64,000 nucleotides of DNA from Streptomyces griseoruber (lineage in GTDB: Bacteria; Actinomycetota; Actinomycetes; Streptomycetales; Streptomycetaceae): contig NZ_KQ948766.1 of NCBI RefSeq assembly GCF_001514205.1, forward strand, positions 215,190-279,189. Direction: 5' to 3'. How positions within the stretch are numbered: the first letter of the stretch is position 1; every line of letters starts with the position of its first letter. Under the pieces are notes generated by a model. That model was not told where the DNA came from. It did no database searches and worked only from the letters and a program-made list of their open reading frames with translations. Shown here piece after piece: positions 50,922 through 59,954 of this stretch. The position numbers and the translations under genes were made by a program.

Positions 50922-51467
50922 GGGTTCCTCCTCAAGAATCCATTGGTTCACTGCACAGGGCAGCACACGACACAACACCGTTGCCGGCGCCTGAAAATGG
51001 TCGGTGCCCCCAGCGCTCGCGAGCCTGCGCCGCCTGTCGGCGCCTGACCCGTCCTCCGAGCTCTACGCGCCTAACTATCTGCCATCAGCGAAGGCCGAAC
51101 CACACCGTCAAGGTCTCGGTTCGATCACACCTGGCGGCGACATCTTCCAAAATCCGGACAAAGGGATAGAGGGAAGATCCCTGCGAAACGGACTTGTTAC
51201 ACATCTATCGGCGAGAGGTGTCCGCATTCCGGACGCAGGGGAGCCAAAAACCAGTTGCGGCTAACGTGACCGCTGTGCGGGGGGTCGGCTTGGCATGTCC
51301 ACCGTTATCAACGGGTCACGCCCGCAAGGGCGTTCACCGACACCGCACCCGCAGTGCGCACACTGCACACACATCCGAGGCTAGTACCGATCGGCCCCTT
51401 GCGGGCGGTTCCGCACGCGATCAAAGGGTTATCCCTATGTCCCCTCGGAGTAAAAACTGTGTTCAAC
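50922..51467. other. Intergenic region upstream of oligopeptide operon 2
   Basis: These 546 bp lie between the operon 2 start and the typA terminator. No gene is supported. The stretch from about 51080 to 51260 is AT-richer (ACTTGTTACACATCTATCGG, ATAGAGGGAAGATCC) and probably carries the operon promoter and regulatory sites. A further AT-rich patch (TAAAAACTGTGTTCAACA) at 51451-51468 is the tail of the typA terminator. Confidence 0.45.
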
Positions 51468-51506
51468 AAGTGAGCCAGGCCCCGCCGTGCGGGACCTGGC
51501 TCACTT
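51468..51506 (-). terminator. Terminator of typA
   Basis: AAGTGAGCCAGG (51468-51479) pairs perfectly with CCTGGCTCACTT (51495-51506). In the typA direction it is followed by a T-rich tract (TTGTTGAACACAGTTTTTAC), a textbook intrinsic terminator and the strongest in the window. Confidence 0.93.
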
Positions 51507-51519
51507 GCCAGAGGGTCCG

Positions 51520-53427
51520 TCAGCCGTGCTTGGCGCGGCTCGCGGCGCGGGCGCGCTCGCGGGCGTCCAGGTTCACCTTGCGGATGCGGACGGCCTCCGG
51601 GGTCACCTCGACGCACTCGTCGTCGCGGCAGAACTCCAGCGACTGCTCCAGGGAGAGCTTGCGCGGCGGGACGATCGCCTCGAACGAGTCGGCCGAGGAC
51701 GACCGCATGTTCGTGAGCTTCTTCTCCTTGGTGATGTTGACGTCCATGTCGTCGGAGCGGGAGTTCTCACCGACGATCATGCCCTCGTACACCTCGGTGC
51801 CGGGGTCCGTGAACAGCACGCCGCGCTCCTGGAGGTTCGTCATCGCGAAGGCGGTGACGGAACCGGAGCGGTCGGCGACCAGCGAGCCGTTGTTACGGGT
51901 CTGGAGGGCGCCGAACCAGGGCTCGTGGCCCTCGTGGATGGAGTGCCCGATGCCCGTGCCGCGGGTCTGCGTCAGGAACTCGGTACGGAAGCCGATGAGA
52001 CCGCGGGACGGTACGACGAACTCCATGCGGACCCAGCCCGAGCCGTGGTTGGACATGTTGTCCATCCGGCCCTTGCGGACGCCCATGAGCTGCGTGACCG
52101 CGCCCATGTGCTCCTCGGGCACGTCGATCGTCATGCGCTCGACCGGCTCGTACGTCTTGCCGTCGACCTCCTTCGTGACGACCTGCGGCTTGCCGATGGT
52201 CAGCTCGAAGCCCTCGCGGCGCATCTGCTCGACCAGGATGGCGAGCGCCAGCTCACCACGGCCCTGGACCTCCCAGGCGTCGGGACGCTCGGTGTCGAGC
52301 ACGCGGAGGGAGACGTTGCCGACCAGCTCGCGGTCGAGGCGGTCCTTGACCTGGCGCGCGGTGACCTTGCGGTCCTTGACCGCGGCCTTGTTGTCGGCAC
52401 CCTTGCCGGTACCGCCCCGGCCGACCAGCGGCGAGGTGTTCGTACCGATGGTCATCGAGATCGCCGGCTCGTCGACCGTGATCAGCGGCAGCGGGATCGG
52501 GTTCTCGGTGTCGGCGAGGGTCTCGCCGATCATGATGTCCGAGATACCGGCGACGGCGCAGATGTCGCCCGGGCCGGCCACCTCGGCGGGCTTGCGGGTG
52601 AGCGCCTCGGTCATCAGCAGCTCGGTGATGCGCACATTGGACATCGTGCCGTCACGCTTGATCCACGTGACGGTCTGGCCCTTGCGCAGCTCGCCCTGCT
52701 CGACGCGGAGCAGCGCGATGCGGCCGAGGAAGTTGTCGGCGTCCAGGTTGGTGACGTGCGCCTGGAGCGGGGCCGCCTCGTCGTACTCCGGAGCCGGGAC
52801 GTGGGAGAGGATCGTGGAGAAGAACGGCTCCAGGCTGTCGCTGTCGGCCGGGACGGTGCCGTCCTCCGGCTTGGTCAGCGAGGCCACGCCGTCACGCGCG
52901 CACGCGTAGACGATCGGGAACTCGATCTGGTCCTCGTCCGCGTCCAGGTCGAGGAAGAGGTCGTAGGTCTCGTTGACGACCTCGTCGATGCGCGAGTCGG
53001 CACGGTCCGTCTTGTTGATGCACAGGATGACGGGCAGGCGCTGCTGGAGCGCCTTGCGGAGCACGAAACGGGTCTGCGGCAGCGGGCCCTCGGAGGCGTC
53101 GACGAGCAGCACCACCGCGTCCACCATCGACAGACCGCGCTCGACCTCGCCACCGAAGTCGGCGTGGCCCGGGGTGTCGATGATGTTGATGGTGATGACG
53201 TCGCCGCCATCCTTCGGGTGGTACTTCACGGCCGTGTTCTTGGCCAGGATCGTGATGCCCTTCTCACGCTCCAGGTCGTTCGAGTCCATCATTCGGTCGT
53301 CGAGCGACTCGGCCGCGTGCGCCGCGAAGGCACCGGCCTGCTTCAGCATGGCGTCGACGAGGGTCGTCTTGCCGTGGTCGACGTGGGCGACGATGGCGAC
53401 GTTGCGGATGTCGTGGCGCGTGGCCAT
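51520..53427 (-). CDS. typA: TypA/BipA ribosome-associated GTPase
   Basis: A 635-residue translational GTPase. The G domain has AHVDHGKTTL (P-loop), the switch threonine region (REKGITILAKNTAV), DTPGHADF and NKTDRAD, followed by EF-G-like domains II, III and V and a BipA-specific C-terminal domain (HEGHEPWFGALQTRNNGSLV). It assists 50S assembly and translation under stress. ATG 53427 precedes MATRHDIRNVAIV; GGGAG lies about 12 bases upstream. It sits beside an LpqW-like lipoprotein gene as in mycobacteria, with a toxin-antitoxin pair inserted between. Confidence 0.96.
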   Translation of the reverse strand: MATRHDIRNVAIVAHVDHGKTTLVDAMLKQAGAFAAHAAESLDDRMMDSNDLEREKGITILAKNTAVKYHPKDGGDVITINIIDTPGHADFGGEVERGLSMVDAVVLLVDASEGPLPQTRFVLRKALQQRLPVILCINKTDRADSRIDEVVNETYDLFLDLDADEDQIEFPIVYACARDGVASLTKPEDGTVPADSDSLEPFFSTILSHVPAPEYDEAAPLQAHVTNLDADNFLGRIALLRVEQGELRKGQTVTWIKRDGTMSNVRITELLMTEALTRKPAEVAGPGDICAVAGISDIMIGETLADTENPIPLPLITVDEPAISMTIGTNTSPLVGRGGTGKGADNKAAVKDRKVTARQVKDRLDRELVGNVSLRVLDTERPDAWEVQGRGELALAILVEQMRREGFELTIGKPQVVTKEVDGKTYEPVERMTIDVPEEHMGAVTQLMGVRKGRMDNMSNHGSGWVRMEFVVPSRGLIGFRTEFLTQTRGTGIGHSIHEGHEPWFGALQTRNNGSLVADRSGSVTAFAMTNLQERGVLFTDPGTEVYEGMIVGENSRSDDMDVNITKEKKLTNMRSSSADSFEAIVPPRKLSLEQSLEFCRDDECVEVTPEAVRIRKVNLDARERARAASRAKHG

Positions 53428-53570
53428 AAAGCGGCGTTCTCCCGGAGTGTGAGGAAGGCCCGTCGTGTACGTCTGTGTGACGCGGGCCCTGCCGGGCTTG
53501 ACATGCCACGGCCTCACCCCATGGTACGGGGCTCGGAAGGGGTCGGCCTCCGCAGGGGGTCCCGACCCCG

Positions 53571-53876
53571 TCAGGCGCTCTTCGCCGTGGGAGCCAGTTC
53601 CACCCTCAGCTCCAGTCCCAGAGCCCGGGCCAGGCGGTCCAGGACGGGAATCGTCGGCACAGTGCCGCCTGCCTCGAACCGCGCCACGGCCGACTGGGTC
53701 ATACCGGCCCTGTGCCCGAGTTCGTGCTGCGACAATCCGAGATCCTGCCGCTTGGTGCGCACAGTCTCGCCCAAGGCGAATCGCAGTTGCGCGGCGGCGT
53801 ACTCGTCCTCGATCTCGGGGGTCATGCCCCTGGCCTGCCGAGCATCGGCGAGGCTGGTTCGCGTGGTCTCCGTCAC
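53571..53876 (-). CDS. HigA-like XRE antitoxin
   Basis: A 101-residue XRE protein. The helix-turn-helix core reads VRTKRQDLGLSQHELGHRAG then MTQSAVARFEAGGTVPTIPVLDRLARALG. A short N-terminal extension (TSLADARQARGMTPEIEDEY) is typical of antitoxins paired with Gp49/HigB toxins. GTG 53876 overlaps the toxin stop by one base (TAGTG), so the two are coupled with the toxin first. It should bind and repress the inverted repeat at 54221-54236 and neutralise the toxin. Confidence 0.9.
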   Translation of the reverse strand: MTETTRTSLADARQARGMTPEIEDEYAAAQLRFALGETVRTKRQDLGLSQHELGHRAGMTQSAVARFEAGGTVPTIPVLDRLARALGLELRVELAPTAKSA

Positions 53877-54217
53877 TACTCCTCCTCGTCCGCGGTGTGC
53901 CCTTCCGCCTGGCACCGTTTCATGGCCTGACGCGCCCGCTCCACTTCGGCGAACTCGCGCATTCTCGTCTTGGGGAACACGGTGAGCATGATGATGCGGC
54001 GTCCCGTGGCGATCCAGTACGTGACCCGAACACGCTCGGCGCCGCAGTAGAACCGCAGCTCTCTCAGTTTGCCGTCGAGCTGGCGTGTGTACGGCTCACC
54101 GAGGTGGACTCCCCGTTGCTCCAGCAGGTCGAGATGCATGAGCGCCTGCGCCCAGCGTTTGTCGTCGAGCCCGGCCAGCCGGGCGGCGACCCCGGCTCCA
54201 GTTCGACGGTACCCCAC
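53876..54217 (-). CDS. HigB/RelE-like (Gp49) toxin, start region apparently frameshifted
   Basis: A Gp49/RelE-superfamily mRNA-interferase-type toxin. The body (LDLLEQRGVHLGEPYTRQLDG, KLRELRFYCGAERVRVTYWI, ATGRRIIMLTVFPKTRM) is complete. The natural N-terminus of this family (MKWGTVELEP) is encoded in another frame from ATG 54222. The two frames join only if the ribosome slips -1 at the G run near 54190-54193 or if a base has been lost there. The reported start GTG 54217 gives 113 residues with an atypical N-terminus and no ribosome-binding site. So the toxin may be inactive, made by frameshifting, or affected by a sequence error. Confidence 0.75.
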   Translation of the reverse strand: MGYRRTGAGVAARLAGLDDKRWAQALMHLDLLEQRGVHLGEPYTRQLDGKLRELRFYCGAERVRVTYWIATGRRIIMLTVFPKTRMREFAEVERARQAMKRCQAEGHTADEEE

Positions 54218-54220
54218 TTC

Positions 54221-54236
54221 ATAGCACCAACGCTAT
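54221..54236. promoter_or_regulatory. Candidate autoregulatory operator of the toxin-antitoxin pair
   Basis: ATAGC (54221-54225) and GCTAT (54232-54236) form a perfect inverted repeat with a 6-bp spacer. It overlaps the ATG at 54222 and the presumed -10 region. This arrangement is usual for antitoxin binding sites. Confidence 0.6.
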
Positions 54237-54350
54237 GACCGCAGGTGAGCCGCAGAGCGCCGAACAGCTCTGAGTCACCCGATCGTGCGAGTGACCGCCG
54301 TCCCCCGGGCAGCGGGGAACGGCGGCCGACGTGTTCTCCGGACCGAGTCC

Positions 54351-56609
54351 TCAGTCGCTCGCCGACGGGCTCGGCGGCGCCTGGGCGCCCTTCTTCAGGA
54401 AGCCCATGTCCTCGTAGACCGGGGTCTGGAAGCCGAAGGCGCCGGCGTTGACGACGTTCCTGCGGGCGGCGGTGAGCTGGGGGCGCTGGTAGAGGGGGAT
54501 CGAGGCGGCCGCCGCCCAGATACGCGAGTCGGCCTTGCGGATCAGGGAGCGCTCCTCGCCCGCGTCCAGAGTGGTGATCGCCCGGTCGAAGAGCTGGTCG
54601 ACCTGGTCGGTGCCGACGCGGGTGTAGTTCTGCTCGACGCTGAGCGAGCCGTCGGCGGCCGGTACGGGCTTGGCGTAGATCGGGCGGGCATCGGTGGCCG
54701 GGAACGCGGTCGCGGGCCAGGAGTAGAGCGCGAGGTCGTACTCGCCGGAGGCGATGTGGTCCTTGAAGTAGCTCTCGTCCGAGACCTTGAGGGTCTCCGT
54801 GCGGATGCCGACCTTGCCCAGCATCTTCGTGATCCGCGCGGCGACCGTGCGCAGCGGCTCCGAGCCCGGCCCGGACGGCACCACGAACCGCAGCGACAGC
54901 GCCTTGCCGTCCTTGGCCAGCGCCCCGGCGGCCGCCCCGGCCGGGGCCCGGGTGCCCTTGGGGGCGTAGGCGCCGGGGGCGCCGCCCTGCCGCTGGTGCT
55001 TGTACTGGGTGCCCTCCTGCGCGAGCTGCCGGTCGTCCGGGGCGTGTCCCTTGTCGTCCTCCCCGACGATGTACGCCCCCTCGGAACCGCCCTGCGACTT
55101 CTCGTCGTCGGAGCCCTCGTCCTCGGAGCCCTCCTCGCCGGACGCCTCCTCCTCGTCCTTCCCGCCTTTCCCGCCCTTCGCGCCCTTCTCTCCCTTCTCT
55201 CCCTTCTCTCCCTTCGCCCCCGCCGCCTTCTCGCCCTTCTTCTCCTCCTTGACCGGCCCGCCGGCCACCCACCCGGCATCCGTGAGCAGCGCCTGTGCCT
55301 CCGCCGTGTCCTGGCCGCCGAGCGCGCCGCTGTTGTCGGCGTACGCCTCCTGCCCGGACAGGGCGAGATGGCTGCCCACGGGTACCGCGGGCAGCCCCAG
55401 CGGCTTCAGCACCAGTTCGGCCAGGGCCTTGCGGTCCAGCGCCCGGGCCACGGCCCGCCGCACCCGTTCGTCCGCGAGCGGCCCGTCCGCGCCGTTGAGC
55501 GCGAGCTGGGTGTACGCCGGCTCCAGGGAACGCCGTACCTCGAAGTCCTTCAGCGCCTTCTGCTGGCGCTCCCACTTCGCGATCGCCTTGCGCAGCTCGG
55601 TACGGGCCTGCGTCTCGTGCTCCGCCGTCTCCTCGTCGGAGCCGTGCGCGAGCGCCCAGGAGCGCAGGGCCTTCGCGGCGGTGCGCCCGGCGCCGGGTCC
55701 GGCGAGCGGTCCGGCCGCCGATCCCTTCGCCGCGCCCTCGATGCGCTGGGCGTCGGCGGCGTCGATCTCGGCCAGCTCGATCTTCCCGGCGGCCAGGGCG
55801 GCGGCCCGCTCCGCGCGGGGCACGGCCGTCAGCTGGATCTCGGAGAGCTTGGCCGGCTCCCCCCACCAGCGCGGGTTGCGGGTGAGCCGGACCTGGGCCT
55901 TCTTGCGGTCGACCTTCTTCACCAGGAACGGACCGGCCGTGACCTTCAGCGTGCGCCGCGCCCCGTCGTTGAACGAGGTGGGCGTGCCCATGACGTCCTT
56001 CGGGTACAGCGGCGAGAACAGCGACTGCCAGTCGGAGTAGGGGCGGGCGAAGGTGACCCGGACCTCGAGGTCGTCGTCGCCGCGCTCGATCTTCTCGATG
56101 CGGTCGTAGCCGGCGTTGCGCGCGGTCCAGTACGCGCTGTCCTTGCCGGACAGGGCGCGCCACTGGGCGGCGAAGTCGGCGGCGCCGATCTCCCGGCCGT
56201 CGCTCCACACCGCCTGCTGGTTCAGCTTGTACAGCACGACCTGCTTGGGCTCGGTGTCGACGACCTTCGCGGACTCCAGGTAGTCGGGGTTGCGCCGGGC
56301 CCGCCCGTTCGCGTCGATCCGGTACATCGACGGCAGGACGGCCTGGGCCACCCGGGTCGTCGTGGCGTCGGCGTCCGACTGGAAGGTGTTGAAGGTCTCC
56401 GGGACCGCGTCCACCGCCCAGTGCAGCGTGCCCCCGTCGGCGACCAGGGCCCGGGCGGCCGGGGCGACGTCCTGGCGGGCCAGCGGCTTGCCGGCCTCGT
56501 CGCTGTCGCCGCAGCCGGCCAGCAGCGGCACCGCGAGCGCGCCCGCCGCGAGGAAGGCGACCGAGCGCATGACCGCGCGCAGTCCGACGCCGTCGTAGGG
56601 CTTCGACAT
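54351..56609 (-). CDS. LpqW-like extracytoplasmic lipoprotein (SBP family 5 fold)
   Basis: A 752-residue lipoprotein. A signal peptide ends in lipobox LLAGC near residue 33. The family-5 binding-protein fold is recognisable (AVWSDGREIGAADFAAQWRAL; AARITKMLGKVGIRTETLKVSD; PLYQRPQLTA). There is no cognate permease or ATPase nearby. A charged low-complexity insert near residues 470-525 (KGEKGEKGEKGAKGGKGGKD, then acidic Ser/Glu/Asp) is peculiar to this protein. Its place next to typA matches M. tuberculosis lpqW, which controls phosphatidylinositol-mannoside/lipoarabinomannan synthesis, so it may not be a transporter subunit. GGAGG before ATG 56609 supports the start. Confidence 0.85.
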   Translation of the reverse strand: MSKPYDGVGLRAVMRSVAFLAAGALAVPLLAGCGDSDEAGKPLARQDVAPAARALVADGGTLHWAVDAVPETFNTFQSDADATTTRVAQAVLPSMYRIDANGRARRNPDYLESAKVVDTEPKQVVLYKLNQQAVWSDGREIGAADFAAQWRALSGKDSAYWTARNAGYDRIEKIERGDDDLEVRVTFARPYSDWQSLFSPLYPKDVMGTPTSFNDGARRTLKVTAGPFLVKKVDRKKAQVRLTRNPRWWGEPAKLSEIQLTAVPRAERAAALAAGKIELAEIDAADAQRIEGAAKGSAAGPLAGPGAGRTAAKALRSWALAHGSDEETAEHETQARTELRKAIAKWERQQKALKDFEVRRSLEPAYTQLALNGADGPLADERVRRAVARALDRKALAELVLKPLGLPAVPVGSHLALSGQEAYADNSGALGGQDTAEAQALLTDAGWVAGGPVKEEKKGEKAAGAKGEKGEKGEKGAKGGKGGKDEEEASGEEGSEDEGSDDEKSQGGSEGAYIVGEDDKGHAPDDRQLAQEGTQYKHQRQGGAPGAYAPKGTRAPAGAAAGALAKDGKALSLRFVVPSGPGSEPLRTVAARITKMLGKVGIRTETLKVSDESYFKDHIASGEYDLALYSWPATAFPATDARPIYAKPVPAADGSLSVEQNYTRVGTDQVDQLFDRAITTLDAGEERSLIRKADSRIWAAAASIPLYQRPQLTAARRNVVNAGAFGFQTPVYEDMGFLKKGAQAPPSPSASD

Positions 56610-56905
56610 CTCTGGTTACCTCCGGGGAGCCACTTCCAGTGCGTTCTGATCACATTTGGCGGTATTTTGGAGTTGATCAGATCTACGGTCTGGTCTTCGG
56701 CTCACTGAAGAGGAAAGGGTTCGCCTGCCGGGGGCGACACGGCGGCGGGGGCTCGCAGCCCCACCCGTGCGGAGCAATGCACCCCCTCCGCATCCGCCAA
56801 TCGCTGCACACGCCTTCACATCGACAGGTGTGACGCGCAACACTCGCAGGCGCACATGAACGTTGCCGTCCAGGGCACAGCCGCCCACGGAAGCGAGGTC
56901 ACGTC

Positions 56906-57205
56906 ATGTCCGTGCACGACGACCTGACTACGGTCCAGCGCTGCCTCGACGACCTCTCACGGTCCGTCGGCCGCCTGGAGCAGCAGCTCGGCAGCGGCGG
57001 CCTGGAGATGCGCCGCGTCCGCGCCGACGCCGACCATCTCCGGGAGAGCGTCGCGCTGCTGCGCGAGACCGCCTCGGGCCCGACGGCCCCGCCGGTCCCG
57101 CAGAAGCAGCAGCTCCTCACCATCCCGGACACCCCCTACGACGACTCCCTGTGGATCGACACGGACGACGAGGGACTCGGCGCCCGGGACCGGCACGCCC
57201 CCTGA
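56906..57205 (+). CDS. Small conserved hypothetical protein upstream of succinate dehydrogenase
   Basis: A 99-residue soluble protein (MSVHDDLTTVQRCLDDLSRS). The first 60 residues are an amphipathic helical hairpin, probably coiled-coil (RLEQQLGSGGLEMRRVRADA, DHLRESVALLRET). The tail is acidic (DDSLWIDTDDEGLGARD). ATG 56906 has GAGG upstream. The gene lies 35 bp before the succinate dehydrogenase membrane subunit and may be cotranscribed. No function is known. Confidence 0.82.
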   Translation: MSVHDDLTTVQRCLDDLSRSVGRLEQQLGSGGLEMRRVRADADHLRESVALLRETASGPTAPPVPQKQQLLTIPDTPYDDSLWIDTDDEGLGARDRHAP

Positions 57206-57240
57206 GAACCCTCTGACCCGACACCGACCGGAGTCCTGCG

Positions 57241-58074
57241 TTGGCCACTGGTACGGAACCTCCCTCCACGGAACCCCATCCCCCGGGCGGCGTACGCGGC
57301 GCCGGACGCGCCGCGATCGCCGCCCCCCATCTGCGGACCGACCGCTGGTGGCTGGCGCCCGCCGCCACCGCCGCCGGTCTGCTGGCGTTCATCGCCTACT
57401 CGACGTGGCGGGCCTTCGCCAACGCCGACTACTACGCGGCGCCGTACGTCTCGCCGTTCTACTCCCCCTGTCTGGCGGAGAACTGCCGGCCCATGCACGC
57501 CGGCCCCAACGCGGAGATCTTCGGCGGCTGGTGGGGCATCTCGCCCGCGATCATCATCCTGATCTTCCCGCTGGGCTTCCGCCTGACCTGCTACTACTAC
57601 CGCAAGGCCTACTACCGGGGCTTCTGGGCCTCGCCCCCGGCCTGCGCGGTGGCCGAGCCGCACACGAAGTACACCGGTGAGACCCGCTTCCCGCTGATCC
57701 TGCAGAACATCCACCGGTACTTCTTCTACGCCGCGATCGTCGTCGCCGGGATCCTGACCTACGACACCGTGCTCTCCTTCCGCGACGAGCACTACCGCTG
57801 GGGCCACATGGGCCTCGGCACCCTGGTCTTCCTGGTCAACATCACGCTGATCTGGGCGTACACGATCTCCTGCCACTCCTGCCGGCACATCGTGGGCGGC
57901 AAGCTCAAGCACTTCTCCCGGCATCCCGTGCGCTACCGGGCGTGGCAGTTCGTCGGCAGACTCAACGCCCGGCACATGCTGCTCGCCTGGGCGTCCCTGG
58001 TGAGCGTGGCGCTCGCCGACTTCTACGTGTACCTGGTCGCGTCCGGTGTCTTCGACGATCCGAGGTTTTTCTGA
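57241..58074 (+). CDS. sdhC: Succinate dehydrogenase membrane anchor subunit (Sdh1-type)
   Basis: A 277-residue integral membrane protein with five predicted helices (including WWLAPAATAAGLLAFIAYST, ISPAIIILIFPLGFRLTCYY, FFYAAIVVAGILTYDTVL, GTLVFLVNITLIWAYTIS, LLAWASLVSVALADFYVYLV). Several histidines and conserved cysteines (PCLAENCRPMH; SCHSCRHI) may bind heme or a cofactor. It anchors the flavoprotein and iron-sulfur subunits and passes electrons to menaquinone. A single large subunit replaces separate SdhC and SdhD, as in mycobacterial Sdh1 (Rv0249c-Rv0247c type). TTG 57241 is chosen: GGAG lies 7 bases upstream. Confidence 0.85.
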   Translation: MATGTEPPSTEPHPPGGVRGAGRAAIAAPHLRTDRWWLAPAATAAGLLAFIAYSTWRAFANADYYAAPYVSPFYSPCLAENCRPMHAGPNAEIFGGWWGISPAIIILIFPLGFRLTCYYYRKAYYRGFWASPPACAVAEPHTKYTGETRFPLILQNIHRYFFYAAIVVAGILTYDTVLSFRDEHYRWGHMGLGTLVFLVNITLIWAYTISCHSCRHIVGGKLKHFSRHPVRYRAWQFVGRLNARHMLLAWASLVSVALADFYVYLVASGVFDDPRFF

Positions 58075-59954
58075 TGTCCGTGGTCGAGCGGCAGGAGTGG
58101 GACGTCGTGGTCGTGGGCGCGGGCGGCGCGGGACTGCGCGCCGCCGTCGAGGCCCGTGAGCGCGGCGCCCGTACGGCCGTGATCTGCAAGTCCCTGTTCG
58201 GCAAGGCGCACACCGTGATGGCCGAGGGCGGGATCGCGGCGGCGATGGCCAACGCCAACGAGCACGACAACTGGCAGGTCCACTTCCGCGACACCATGCG
58301 CGGCGGCAAGTTCCTCAACCAGTGGCGGATGGCCGAGCTGCACGCGCAGGAGGCCCCGGACCGGGTGTGGGAGCTGGAGACCTGGGGCGCCCTCTTCGAC
58401 CGGACGAAGGACGGGCGGATCTCCCAGCGCAACTTCGGCGGCCACGAGTACCCGCGCCTCGCGCACGTCGGCGACCGCACCGGCCTGGAGCTGATCCGCA
58501 CCCTCCAGCAGAAGATCGTCGCGCTCCAGCAGGAGGACTTCCGTGAGACCGGCGACTACGAGTCCCGGCTGAAGGTCTTCCAGGAGTGCACGGTGACCCG
58601 TGTGCTGAAGGACGGCCCACGTGTCTCGGGCGTCTTCGCCTACGAGCGCGAGAGCGGCCGTTTCTTCGTCCTCGAAGCACCCGCCGTGGTCGTCGCGACC
58701 GGCGGGATCGGCAAGTCCTTCAAGGTGACGTCGAACTCGTGGGAGTACACGGGCGACGGCCACGCCCTGGCCCTGCTCGCGGGCGCGCCCCTGCTGAACA
58801 TGGAGTTCGTGCAGTTCCATCCGACGGGCATGGTCTGGCCGCCGTCCGTGAAGGGCATCCTCGTCACGGAGTCCGTCCGCGGCGACGGCGGGGTGCTCAG
58901 GAACTCCGAGGGCAAGCGGTTCATGTTCGACTACGTCCCGGACGTCTTCAAGGAGAAGTACGCCGAGTCGGAGGAGGAGGGCGACCGCTGGTACGAGGAC
59001 CCGGACCACAACCGGCGCCCGCCCGAGCTCCTCCCCCGCGACGAGGTGGCCCGCGCCATCAACGCCGAGGTGAAGGCGGGCCGGGGCTCCCCGCACGGCG
59101 GTGTCTTCCTCGACGTCTCCACCCGGATGCCGGCCGAGACGATCAAACGCCGGCTGCCGTCGATGTACCACCAGTTCAAGGAGCTGGCCGACGTCGACAT
59201 CACGGCGGAGGCCATGGAGGTCGGGCCGACCTGCCACTACGTCATGGGCGGTATCGCGGTCGACTCCGACACCGCCGCCGCACGTGGTGTACCGGGGCTG
59301 TTCGCGGCCGGTGAGGTGGCCGGCGGGATGCACGGCTCCAACCGGCTCGGCGGGAACTCCCTGTCCGACCTGCTGGTCTTCGGCCGCCGGGCCGGGCTGC
59401 ACGCGGCACAGTACGCGGCGGGGGCGGACGTACGGCCTCCCGTGCACGACGCGGACCTCGCGGTGGCCGAGGAGGAGGCCCTGCGGCCGTTCTCGGGCGA
59501 CCCCGCCGAGAACCCGTACACCCTCCACCACGAACTCCAGCAGGCCATGAACGACCTGGTGGGCATCATCCGCCGGCAGGGCGAGATGGAACAGGCCCTG
59601 GAACGGCTCGCGGAGCTGCGGGTACGGGCGGCGCGCGCCGGGGTCGAGGGCCACCGCCAGTTCAACCCGGGCTGGCATCTCGCCCTGGACCTGCGGAACA
59701 TGCTGCTGGTCAGCGAGTGCGTGGCCCGCGCGGCCCTGGAGCGCACCGAGTCGCGGGGCGGCCACACCCGCGAGGACCACCCGACGATGGAACGGACCTG
59801 GCGCAACGTCAACCTGCTGTGCCGGCTCACCGACGACGCGACCGGCGTCGGCCTCGACCGGGAGACCACCGATCCCATCCGCCCGGACCTGCTCGCCCTG
59901 TTCGAGAAGGAGGAGCTGGTCAAGTACCTCGCCGAAGAGGAGCTGTACGAGTGA
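58074..59954 (+). CDS. sdhA: Succinate dehydrogenase flavoprotein subunit
   Basis: A 626-residue FAD subunit. The dinucleotide-binding motif is VVVGAGGAGLRAAVEA, the flavin-attachment region is KAHTVMAEGGIAAAM, and the active-site segments are FVQFHPTGMVWP and the NRLGGNSLSDLLVFGRRAG C-terminal FAD contact. It oxidises succinate to fumarate on the cytosolic face. ATG 58074 overlaps the stop of sdhC (TGATG), and its own stop overlaps sdhB by GTGA, so all three subunits are translationally coupled. Confidence 0.95.
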   Translation: MSVVERQEWDVVVVGAGGAGLRAAVEARERGARTAVICKSLFGKAHTVMAEGGIAAAMANANEHDNWQVHFRDTMRGGKFLNQWRMAELHAQEAPDRVWELETWGALFDRTKDGRISQRNFGGHEYPRLAHVGDRTGLELIRTLQQKIVALQQEDFRETGDYESRLKVFQECTVTRVLKDGPRVSGVFAYERESGRFFVLEAPAVVVATGGIGKSFKVTSNSWEYTGDGHALALLAGAPLLNMEFVQFHPTGMVWPPSVKGILVTESVRGDGGVLRNSEGKRFMFDYVPDVFKEKYAESEEEGDRWYEDPDHNRRPPELLPRDEVARAINAEVKAGRGSPHGGVFLDVSTRMPAETIKRRLPSMYHQFKELADVDITAEAMEVGPTCHYVMGGIAVDSDTAAARGVPGLFAAGEVAGGMHGSNRLGGNSLSDLLVFGRRAGLHAAQYAAGADVRPPVHDADLAVAEEEALRPFSGDPAENPYTLHHELQQAMNDLVGIIRRQGEMEQALERLAELRVRAARAGVEGHRQFNPGWHLALDLRNMLLVSECVARAALERTESRGGHTREDHPTMERTWRNVNLLCRLTDDATGVGLDRETTDPIRPDLLALFEKEELVKYLAEEELYE

